This document shows, piece by piece, positions 34,209 through 45,153 of a stretch of 64,000 nucleotides of DNA. The notes under the pieces are model-generated. The model was given only the letters and a program-made list of their open reading frames with translations, made no database searches and had not been told where the DNA came from. This DNA comes from Polytrichum commune (taxonomy: Eukaryota > Streptophyta > Polytrichopsida > Polytrichales > Polytrichaceae). The stretch's first letter is position 1. Every line of letters starts with the position of its first letter. The stretch spans positions 8,457,001 through 8,521,000 of the forward strand of contig OX485807.1 in the NCBI GenBank assembly GCA_950295325.1, read 5' to 3'. Position numbers and translations under genes: made by a program.

Positions 34209-34934
34209 CTACTGTGGTGATTCATCATTGTAGTCTGCCTCTGTATCCTCCATTTGCATAGCAAGCTGCACCTCGTTGCTAGAAAGCTCCCTGGAACTTG
34301 ATAAAACAGGTGGCATTGCTACGGTATCATCAGCGACATGATGTGCCATCAATCCCTGAGTTACAACATCGTCGCATAAGCTTAGGCAGTGTAGATCTGG
34401 TCTTCCTTCAGCCATGGAAATCACTCTCACACTTCGTGCCTCTTTGCGTAGAACTACCTTCCATCCAGGATGTGCCACATCGTCAACAAAGAAGACCTGT
34501 TGAGCATGAAGAGGAAACGCAAACGAATCTGATGAGTACGGAATGGTACGGTCAATGTTCACGAGAGTGAAACCGTACTCATCTCTTTTCATAGTTGCCC
34601 GTGGCCCAATCCACGTGGCGCGGACCCACTTGCAATACAGTAGGAGTATTTCGAACTTCCCATAGTCAGCCCCAATAATCTCTTCGACCCACCCCACGTA
34701 CTCCACGTTCGCAAGCCTGTGATTCTTGTCCTTTCTGCTGGAACGGCAAGATTGTGAGAATGTTGCAGCTACTCCGCTGTCGCACGTTGACAAGTGGCCC
34801 TCTGCTCCTCGCACACGTATATGGTTCCCGTATGCATACATGCTGCGATACGATTTTGCCTCGCATGAAGGTGGTAGGACAAGGCCAAGAATATCTTCAT
34901 GGACCTCTGTGCCTGCTGCCACATCCCGTTGCAC
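34209..34934 (-). pseudogene. CACTA TNPD-type C-terminal region (DUF4216-like)
   Basis: The 241-codon frame contains YVGWVEEIIGADYGKFEILL, CKWVRATW, DEYGFTLVNIDRTIPYSSD, AQQVFFVDD and HPGWKVVLRK, the hallmarks of the DUF4216 domain at the C terminus of plant CACTA transposases. The upstream catalytic Transposase_21 domain is absent from the element, so this is a truncated remnant. The ATG chosen is only the first in the frame. It lies head-to-head with the 35001-35321 fragment. Confidence 0.8.
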
Positions 34935-35000
34935 CGCGATTGGAAGCCACTCAGTTGAGTCCCAACTGATGCATGTTTTGTGTTGTTATTATTATTATAG

Positions 35001-35321
35001 GTTGCACAAGAAGGTGAGGACCCGGAGTTCAAGAAGGGTGACCATGTGAGACTCAAGGGAATTCAAGAAGGGGAGGAGGATAAAGTTGTGGCACTCGGGA
35101 AAGTGCAGAATGTAGCTGGTGCTTCTCTACACGGGAGAACCATAATTGCAGGATGTGTGTCTGTAGAAGTGTTGAAAAGCCTAGATGACAACTACAGTTT
35201 GTTTGCACCCATAGATCTAGATGATCCACCCGTGACCTTGGTAGGACAAGCAGTAGGGCACTTTATAATGTGGCCCACAGAGTTCATGGACATTGATATG
35301 TCCTTCTCCCAAGCAGTTTAG
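35001..35321 (+). pseudogene. CACTA TNPA-type / plant transposase-associated C-terminal exon
   Basis: An acceptor-like TTATTATTATTATAG (ends 35000) precedes a frame reading VAQEGEDPEFKKGDHVRLKG, then VALGKVQNVAGASLHGRT and LVGQAVGHFIMWPTEFM, ending TAG at 35321. The pattern (glycine turn, VLG repeats, and a final IxWP) resembles the C-terminal domain found in En/Spm-associated plant proteins (Transposase_23 / DUF8039 type). Upstream exons are missing. Family identity is by recognition only. Confidence 0.5.
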
Positions 35322-36479
35322 AGTGATGGAGTTCCAGTTGCAGAGCATCATGTTTCAGCTATGAAATTTTCTCTTTCAATGAAATGTGTTCAAATCATTT
35401 GCATGACCTGACGCAGTGATCACAACCGCACGGTTGACTTGTAATAGTCTTGATGTCTCATTATCCCACTAATCTGAAACTAAAATCTATGACTATGCAC
35501 CGTAAGAATGGCAGATTCGACTGCATGGCATACGTTTGCACTAAACTAAGGACAATCAAGTCCTAGACAGATGCTTCCGATTTAATATTGAACTTTGACT
35601 CCCAGTAGTGAAAGAAACGAGTATACAAGGACTCCATGCAGTCATCAGATGATATGGGTGACTATGTGTAGTGACGCACATTTGACTTTACAGTGTCGTA
35701 TTCTCTCAGGTGTGTATGATGTAATACAGTCACAATCAAATCACTATGCATAGTGATCAAACCATTGCTATATTCTCTAAACCCTCACTATAATTAGTCA
35801 TGCCCATCTCATGATTTCAGTACTGGAGACCAATATTTCACTACAATTAGTCATAGCATTCAGAAGTCATTTCAGTATTCGTGACTATGTGTAGTCCAAT
35901 AGATGCGACTTCAAAGAGTCTTATTATCCCAACTCAATTTATGACGCATTTCAGTCATCATCTCACTACTGTTCGTAGTGATAAAACCAGTCATGTATTG
36001 ACTGATACCTCACTACAATTTGTCATATCACCACGAAGCTATTTCAACATTTGTGACTATGGGGTGTCAAATAGATGTGACTTCAAAGAGTCGTATGCTC
36101 CCAACTCAATGTATGACTACAAACAGTCACCATTTTACTACTATGCGTAGTGATGGAACTAGTCATGTATTGACACATACCTCACTACACATAGTCATGC
36201 CAAACAGACCCTATTTGCATATAGATGACTACATATAGTCATAGAGGTATGACTATATAGAGTCATATGGTCCAAGTCTCATTGCAGGTCCCGTTTTGAG
36301 GTCCCAAAACATTGTGGGAACGCAACATTGGGAACAAGAAGTGTCCGATATGACCCCTAGTCAGATTGTCCGAAGCGACTAACTCAAAATGACTACAAAC
36401 AGTGCTAGTCACATTTTGGTTTATGCTGTATTGTAGTCATAAAACCTAGTCACATTGGGCTGGTTTTCTTGTAGTGGTT

Positions 36480-36751
36480 AGAGTGAATAGTCGGCATTAC
36501 ACAGTCATAGGCCATAGACTATTTAGGAGGGGAATGGATGGGATCTTACGACGATGTGTGTCGGGAGTCGAGGCCTCCTCGATATTATCAGCTTGCCATG
36601 ATAGTGCATGTGGTAGGCATTTCTCAGGATTGCTCACTAGACAGAAAGTACTTAGAGCATGTTATTTTAAGCCGGCCTTATTCAAAGATGCTAAGGAGTA
36701 TGTTAGGAAATGTGATGCTTGTCAAAGGTATGCGAGGAATGACCTATGAAA
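36480..36751 (+). pseudogene. Ty3/gypsy integrase zinc-binding (H2C2) module, truncated
   Basis: The frame reads RHYTVIGHRLFRRGMDGILR, then SACHDSACGRHFSGLLTRQK and CDACQRYARNDL. This is the HHCC zinc-binding N-terminal domain of a gypsy integrase. The catalytic DDE core that should follow is absent: the sequence passes straight into the satellite array at about 36752. Confidence 0.88.
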
Positions 36752-39700
36752 ATCAAGTCCTAATGTCCTATCCCCACACTATCACCTAAACTAGTCCACA
36801 TATCATGAACCTATCTACACATACAACATTGACAACATTCAAGTCAAAATCTCGTCCTAATGTCCTACCCCAGGACTATCAACCAAACAAGTCAACACAT
36901 CTTGAACCTATCTACACATACAAGCTTCTAACCTTTAAGTGACAATCTAATCCTAACATCCTCAACCAAGACCCTCTCGGATCCGAGAGGTCGAATTCTA
37001 GTCCATACCCAACTATGTGAACATATCAACCGAACTAGTCTACACATCTTGAACCAATCTACACATACAACATACACAACATTCAAGTCAAACTCTAGTC
37101 CTAACATCCTCAACCAAGACCCTCTCGGATCGGAGAGGGTCCAATTCTAGTCCATAGCCAACTATTTCAACATAACAACCGAACTAGTCTACACATCTTG
37201 AACCTATCTACTCATACAAAATACACAACCTTCAAGTGAAAATCAAGTGCTAATGTCCTATACTGACACTATCAACCGAACTAGTCCACATATCCTTAAC
37301 CCATCTACACATACAATATTGACAAAATTGAAGTCAAAGTTTGGTCCTAATGTCCTACCTCGAGACTATCAACCAAACAAGTCCACACATCTTGAACCTA
37401 TCTACACATACAACATACACAACATTCAAAACAAAATATGGTCCTAACATCCTCAACCAAGACCCTCTCGGATCGGAGAGGGTCCAATTCTAGTCCATAG
37501 CCAACTATTTGAACATAACAACCGAACTAGTCCACACATCTTGAACCTATCTACTCATACAAAATACACAACCTTCAAGTGAATACCAAATCCTTATGTC
37601 CTATCCCGACGCTATCAACCGAACTAGTCCAATTATCTTGAACCTATGTACATATGCAACATTGACAACAATCAAGTCAAAGTTTGGTCCTTATGTCCTA
37701 CCTCGAGACTATCAACCAAACAAGTCCACACATCTTGACCCTATCTAGCAATACAAGCTTCTAACCTTTAAGTGAGAATCTAATCCTAACATCCTCAACC
37801 AAGACCCTCTCGGATCCGAGAGGGTGGAATTCTAGTCCATACCCAACTATGTGAACATATCAACCGAACTAGTCTACACATCTTGAACCTATCTACACAT
37901 ACAACATACACAACATTCAAGTCAAAATCGAGTCCTAACATCCTCAACCAAGACCCTCTCGGATCGGAGAGGGTCCAATTCTAGTCCATAGCCAACTATT
38001 TGAACATAACAACCGAACTAGTCCACACATCTTGAACCTATCTACTCATACAAAATACACAACATTCAAGTCAAAATCTAGTCCTAACATCCTCAACCAA
38101 GACCCTCTCGGATCGGAGAGGGTCCAATTCTAGTCCATACCCAACTATGTGAACATATCCACCGAACTAGTCTACACATCTTGAACCAATCTACACATAC
38201 AACATACACAACATTCAAGTCAAAATCTAGTCCTAACATCCTCAACCAAGACCCTCTCGGATCGGAGAGGGTCCAATTCTAGTCCATAGCCAACTATTTG
38301 AACATAACAACCGAACTAGTCCACACATCTTGAACCTATCTACTCATACAACAAACACAATATTCAAGTCCAAATCTGGTCCTAATGTCCTATCCCAACA
38401 CTATCAACCAAACTAGTCCACATATCTTGAACCTATCTACACATACAACATTGACAACATTCAAGTCAAAATCTGATCCTAATGTCCTACCCCGAGAGTA
38501 TCAACCAAACAAGTCAACACATCTTGAACCTATCTACAAATACAACCTTCTAACCTTTAAGTGAAAATCTAATCCTAACATCCTCAACCAAGACCCTCTC
38601 GGATCCGACAGGGTCGAATTCTAGTCCACACCCAACTATGTGAACATATCAACCGAACTAGTCTACACATCTTGAACCAATCTACACATACAACATCCAC
38701 AACATTCAAGTCAAAATCTAGTCCTAACATCCTCAATCAAGACCCTCTCGGATCGGAGAGGGTCCAATTCTAGTCCATAGCCAACTATTTGAACATAACA
38801 ACCGAACTAGTCCACACATCTTGAACCCATCTACTCATACAAAATACACAACCTTCAAGTGAATACCAAATCCTTATGTCCTATCCCGACACTATCAACC
38901 GAACTAGTCCAATTATCTTGAACCTATGTACATATGCAACATTGACAACAATCAAGTCAAAGTTTGGTCCTTATGTCCTACCTCGAGACTATCAACCAAA
39001 CAAGTCCACACATCTTGACCCTATCTAGCAATACAAGCTTCTAACCTTTAAGTGAGAATCTAATCCTAACATCCTCAACCAAGACCCTCTCGGATCCGAG
39101 AGGGTGGAATTCTAGTCCATACCCAACTATGTGAACATATCAACCGAACTAGTCTACACATCTTGAACCTATCTACACATACAACATACACAACATTCAA
39201 GTCAAAATCTAGTCCTAACATCCTCAACCAAGACCCTCTCGGATCGGAGAGGATCCAATTCTAGTCCATAGCCAACTATTTGAACATAACAACCGAACTA
39301 GTCCACACATCTTGAACCTATCTACTCATACAAAATACACAACCTTCAAGTGAACATCAAGTCCTAATGTCCTATCCCGACATTATCAACCGAACTAGTC
39401 CACATATCTTGAACCTATCTAAACATACAACATTGACAACATATAAGTCAAAGTTTGGTCTTAATGTCCTACCTCGAGACTATCAACCAAACAAGTCCAC
39501 ACATCTTGAACCTATCTACACATGCAACATACACAACATTCAAAACAAAATATGGTCTTAACATCCTCAACCAAGACCCTCTTGGATCGGAGAGGGTTCA
39601 ATTCTAGTCCATAGCCAACTATTTGAACATAACAACCGAACTAGTCCACACATCTTGAACCTATCTACTCATACAACATACACAACATTCAAGTCAAAAT

Positions 39701-40713
39701 CTAGTCCTAACATCCTCAACCAAGACCCTCTTGGATCGGAGAGGGTTCAATTCTAGTCCATAGCCAACTATTTGAACATAACAACCGAACTAGTCCACAC
39801 ATCTTGAACCTATCTACTCATACAAAATACACAACCTTCAAGTGAAAATCAAGTCCAAATGTCCTATCCCGACACTATCAACCGAACTAGTCCACATATC
39901 TTGAACCTATCTACACATACAACATTGACAACAATCAAGTCAAAAATTGGTCCTAATATCCTACCCCGAGACTATCAACCAAACAAGTCCACACATCTTG
40001 AACCTATCTAGCAATACAAGCTTCTATTCTTTAAGTGAGAATCTAATCCTAACATCCTCAACCAAGACCCTCTCGGATCCGAGAGGGTGGAATTCTAGTC
40101 CATACCCAACTATGTGAACATATCAACCGAACTAGTCTACACATCTTGAACCTATCTACTCATACAACATTCACAACATTCAAGTCAAAATCTAGTCCTA
40201 ACATCCTCAACCAAGACCCTGTGGGATCGGAGACGGTCAAATTTTAGTCAATAGCCAAACTATGTCAACATATCAACCGAACTAGTCTACACATCTTGAA
40301 CCTATCTACTCATACAAAATACACAACCTTCAAGTGAAAATCAAGTGCTAATGTCCTATACTGACACTATCAACCGAACTAGTCCACATATCTTTAACCT
40401 ATCTACACATACAACATTGACAACATTGAAGTCAAAGTTTGGTCCTAATGTCCTACCTCGAGACTATCAACCGAACAAGTCCACACATCTTGAACCTATC
40501 TACACATACAACATACACAACATACAAAACAAAATATGGTCCTAACATCCTCAATCAAGACCCTCTTGGATCGGAGAGGGTTCAATTCTAGTCCATAGCT
40601 AATTATTTGAACATAACAACCGAAGTAGTCCACACATCTTGAACATATCTACTCATACAAAATATACAACCTTCAAGTGAAAACCAAATCCTTATGTCCT
40701 ATCCCAACACTAT
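36752..40713 (+). repeat. Satellite array, part 1: 96-bp A and 148-bp B monomers, mainly BBAA
   Basis: The A monomer (about 96 bp) reads GTCCTAATGTCCTA, CTATCAACC, CTAGTCCACA and TCTTGAACCTATCTACACAT. The B monomer (about 148 bp) is A plus about 52 bp containing CCCTCTCGGATCCGAGAGGG, a perfect 20-bp palindrome in some copies. B palindromes lie near 36970, 37115, 37463, 37803, 37953, 38100, 38247, 38594, 38743, 39085, 39232, 39574, 39726, 40064, 40218 and 40559. Spacings of about 147 (B to B) and 340 (B-A-A-B) show a dominant BBAA unit of about 490 bp, with a BBBB run at 37803-38247. Two A subtypes alternate (CGACACTATCAACCGAAC and CGAGACTATCAACCAAAC). Open frames here are by-products of the repeat. 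Confidence 0.95.
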
Positions 40714-43697
40714 TGTGGTACTTTTGGGCCACCCCCTTTCGAGGGAGCCTAAAAGTATCACACAAGCCCTTCGGTGAAGGTGGCCTGCATTTGCAGGCGC
40801 CCAAGCCGAACCCGGATGATAGGTGTATAACGTGAGTAGTTAGATTTTTAAGGGAGATTAAATATGCGTCGTAGTACCTCCGGAGGTTGGGCCTTAGTTT
40901 TTACTAGTGTGGCTTTAAACTCCACTAACCAATTTCATATCTAATTCTAACCTTAACCTACAATCTATTCTACGCGCAGACGTACCAGCCTTGAAACCAA
41001 GGCAATCCTAATTTGTGAATTGGGATGGTTATGATACACCCAACCGGGTGTGACTCATACCACCCTAACTCAACGAACGGAATAACGACAATTTGATGGA
41101 CCATTCAATTCTTCCTATTTCTTTATTTAGTTCTATTTAGTTTTCTAAGCGGGGGAACTTGGCCTAAGTCCCACCCTTCACACAAATTCCTTCTTAATTA
41201 CTTACTTTTGTTTGCACGTCCTAACTCACTACATTAATATATTAGGCATCACTCCTTACCTGGTTGGTGCACCCCTTACCTCGGAACCTTCTAAGGTCTC
41301 GTGCAGGTCCTTTGAAGGTCGAGTAACATCTCAAACCCTTCGGACATCAATGGTTCGAAGGGTGGTGTCACTCTACCGAGTTAAGTTTCCGATTCGGGTC
41401 TCTTGCCAACAAAGGTTTACGATTTATTTTGTATGTTTTGATTGTTAAATGTGTTTACACTGGATAGACCACGAAATGCAACTCAATGGGACCAGGGTGA
41501 CGGACAACTTGTAGGTTCAACCTGTTGCGCAATCTTCATAAATTGGGGCCATTACTCCCAATCTATGGGGCCAACAACATAATAATGAATTCGCGGGTCA
41601 TTAACCCCACCTTTCCACCAACAACATTCAGAGTGGTCGTGTCGGTGATTAATCCGACTTACCACACACGAAACTTGCTAATAAATGAAGCTACTACCAC
41701 AAAACATACCAAGGGCCCCGAAAACAATGGAGTTGGGTATTCCCTTGGCGGTCAAGTGGTCAAGCCACTTGACCTTACGAGATATGTGAGTGGATTTATA
41801 GATGCGTACCTTAGTCGCGCTTCCTCCAACCCTAAATGGAAGGCTAGCGTTAGTAAATTTACCTCAATTCTCCTTGGTTGATTTGGGCTCGATGTAGGCC
41901 GAGCCGCTACCTCCTTCCTTGCTCCACTTCCCTAGCGTCGACCTTGCCTCCTTCTTTGTAACTAGTTTGGTAGTAAGCGTACCTTAGTTAACAATTAAAA
42001 TATAAAGTATTTATTTTGCATTGTAATTTAATCCTAAGAATAATATTTATACTTAGTGCACCTAATTATCTTTCCAATGATCTAAAAATCACTTGAATCG
42101 GATAAGAAATGCAAAAGTTATGAGGGTTGGAAGTGTGAGGTCGATTCAACCGACCCTTCCAACCCACCTATCTAACTTCTAACTTCAAAAAGTCATAGCA
42201 CATTCCTTACTACTTGGGTCTAGGCTTTCCTTATACCATTGGAAAGCTATGAATATGTTATAACTAGGAAAATTATGACATCAGCAGGTTAAGCTAATAG
42301 AAATTCAGCAGACTCCTTGTAACACAGCAGTCAATCAAGAAGACTTAAACTATGTATCTCACCTTCAACAATTCATATCTAATTCAAATCTTATTCAAAT
42401 CAAACTTTCTATATGACCTTGGAGAGATATTAAAAATATGTATTTGATAAAAATATGTGATTAGAAAAGTAAGCCGAAGTGAACCCAGCGGATCCTCTGT
42501 AATGTAGCAGTCAACCAAAAGTTCTCAAACTATGTGTCCCATCTTCCACAATTTATATCTAATTGAAATCATGCTCAAATAAAATGTTCTAAGCCATTTT
42601 GGAAAGCTACACAAAAGTTTTATTTGGGAAAAATATAACTTCTTGGAATTAAAATTCCTATTGGGCTCGCAGGTCTGATCCAGCAGCCGCTACCCATAAG
42701 ACCACCCAGTTTTTTCTACTCCATCTTTGAAAATCAATAACTAATTGTCATCTTAACCAAATCACAAATGGGAAACGGCTATGAATAGCTATAGGAAATC
42801 TCTCTCAAAGAAAAATGATAAGTATCTTGTTCTAGCTTCTGAACTAAGCCTTCAGGGCATTGGCAGATGAGGTCTACAATGCCTCCACTCAAAATTCTAC
42901 CATCCAACCTACCTCTACAAAAGAAGGAATAATTTTGTTGGTGTGTTAATAAACATACATTCGAACTAGGAGAGAGAGTAGAGGAGGTTCTCAAGCCTTT
43001 CTTTTAGGCCATTGAGAATACATGCTAAAGGATTTTTTCCTAACTACATTGAAGTAGGGCTTCGCCCAAAAACTAGAGAAAGAGAGAGAGCTACAAGGTG
43101 GAAGGAGGGGTCTTTAAACCCTCTCACAAAAGGGTTGGACCCCTCCTCCACCGGATCCATTTTTCAAACCCTTTCCCGAAATTTTGGCTCGGGGGTTTTC
43201 CTGGTTGAGGTTGCCACCCTCTCGCCGAGGTGGCTCCGAGGGGGAACCTAGAAATCTTTCTAATTTTTCCGCCATCGAGTTGGCAAGGGGGCAAGTGGGC
43301 AAGTAGCCCCCTTGCTCTCTTTATAATTTTTTTCAAAAGTCTTCAAGCCGATTTTGTCTTCTTACGTAAAACACCTCCAATAGTCTTGTGTGCCTCACAC
43401 TAACTAATAAACTAATACTTGCTTAGCTAGCATTTACTAACATTTGCTTAATAGCTAGCATCTACTAATATTTGCTTAGCTAGTTGCTTTTACTAGCTAG
43501 TTGTTTTTACTAGCTAGTATATTTTTTCTACTTTGCTATCTTCTAGCACTACTTAGTTTCATTTTGACCTTCCTTCTTCTAGGCTAAATGCTAAATGAAC
43601 TATTTTTCCCTAAATTCCCTATCAATTCTAACTTTTAATGCTAACATTCTAACTAAAAGTGATCCCGCAGAGTGGTGGACCACTCAAAGGGTTCACA
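40714..43697. mobile_element. LTR-type insertion (2,984 bp) in the satellite, probably a solo LTR
   Basis: It begins TGTGGTACTTTTGGGCC and ends AGGGTTCACA, the TG...CA form of LTR ends. ACTAT lies immediately outside both ends (40709-40713 and 43698-43702), an exact 5-bp duplication typical of LTR-retrotransposon integration. On both sides the satellite continues in phase. The interior has diverged direct repeats of about 170 bp at 42140-42770 (each with a TATGT.TC.CACCTTC-like core) and a GCTTAGCTAG-rich stretch near 43420-43520. A 118-codon open frame at 41525-41881 is unrecognised. No gag or pol was seen, so a solo LTR or a coding-free (LARD-type) derivative is likely. Confidence 0.85.
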
Positions 43698-45153
43698 ACT
43701 ATCAACCGAACTAGTCCATATATCTTGAACCTATGGACATATACAACATTGACAACAATCAAGTCAAAGTTTGGTCCTTATGTCCTACCTCGAGACTATC
43801 AACCAAACAAGTCCACACATCTTGACCCTATCTAGCAATACAAGCTTCTAACCTTTAAGTGAAAATCTAATCCTAACATCCTCAACCAAGACCCTCTCGG
43901 ATCCGAGAGGGTGGAATTCTAGTCCATACCCAACTATGTGAACATATCAACCGAACTAGTCTACACATCTTGAACCTATCTACACATACAACATACACAA
44001 CATTCAAGTCAAAATCGAGTCCTAACATCCTCAACCAAGACCCTCTCTGATCGGAGAGGGTCCAATTCTAGTCCATAGCCAACTATTTGAACATAACAAC
44101 CGAACTAGTCCACACATCTTGAACCTATCTACTCATACAAAATACACAACCTTCAAGTGAACATCAAGTCCTAATGTCCTATCCCGACACTATCAACCGA
44201 ACTAGTCCACATATCTTGAACCTATCTACACATACAACATTGACAACATATAAGTCAAAGTTTGGTCCTAATGTCCTACCTCGAGACTATCAACCAAACA
44301 AGTCCACACATCTTGAACCTATCTACACATACAACATACACAACATTCAAAACAAAATATGGTGTTAACATCCTCAACCAAGACCCTCTCGGATCGGAGA
44401 GGGTCCAATTCAAGTCCATAGCCAACTATTTGAACATAACAACCGAACTAGTCCATATATCTTGAACCTATCTACAGATACAACATACACATTATTCAAG
44501 TCAAAATCTGGTCCTAATGTCCTACGTCAAGACTATCGACCAAACAAGTCAACATATCTTGAACCTGTCTAGGAATACAAGCTTCTAACCTTGAATGCAA
44601 AATCTGGTCCTAATGTCCTGAACCAAGACCCTCTCGGAACCAAGAGGGTCGAATTCTAGTCCATAGCCAAACTTTTTGAACATATTACCGAACTAGTCCA
44701 CATATCTTGAACCTATCTACACATACAACATACATAACATTGAAGTCAAAATCTGGTCTTAATGTCCTACCTCGAGACTATATACCAAACAAGTCAACAT
44801 ATCTTGAACCTATCTAGAAATACAAGCTTCTTGCCTTGAAATCAAAATATGGTCCTAATGTCCTCAACTTAGACCCTCTCGGATTAGAGAGGGTCGAATT
44901 CTAGTCCATAGCCAGACTATTTGAGCATATTACGGAACTAGTCCGCATATCTTGAACTTATCTACACATACAACATACACAACATTCAAGTCAAAATCTG
45001 GTCCTAATGTCTTAGCCCGAGACTATCAACCAAACAACTCAACACATCTTGAACCTATCTAGAAATACAAGCTTCTAACCTTGAAGTGAAAATTTGGTCC
45101 TAACATCCTCAACCAAGACCCTCTTGGATCCGAGAGGGTCGAATTCTAGTCCA
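43698..45153 (+). repeat. Satellite array, part 2: BBA pattern changing to regular BA
   Basis: B palindromes lie near 43890, 44039, 44383, 44628, 44873 and 45119. The last four are spaced about 245 bp, which equals one B plus one A, so the higher-order unit simplifies from BBAA to BA toward the right edge, and monomers are more diverged there. The array stops inside a B monomer at 45153, where the LTR-like segment begins. Confidence 0.9.

Larger units (their letters stand above)
33292..36476. mobile_element. CACTA (En/Spm) element, non-autonomous, 3,185 bp
   Basis: The ends are perfect 28-bp inverted repeats beginning CACTACAAGAAAACCAGCCC. GTT lies on both sides (33289-33291 and 36477-36479), the 3-bp duplication expected of CACTA elements. 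Both subterminal regions (33300-33640 and 35640-36470) are crowded with GACTATGTGTAGTCAC-like and CACTACAATTAGTCAT-like motifs in both orientations, as expected for sites bound by the element's own protein. The interior retains only fragments of the two usual proteins (34934-34209 minus and 35001-35321 plus) and lacks the catalytic Transposase_21 region, so it cannot move itself. Confidence 0.95.

Noticed and set aside
36752-45153. Regularly spaced repeats resembling a CRISPR array
   Set aside because: Repeats are contiguous 96/148-bp monomers without unique spacers, in plant nuclear DNA. This is a satellite.
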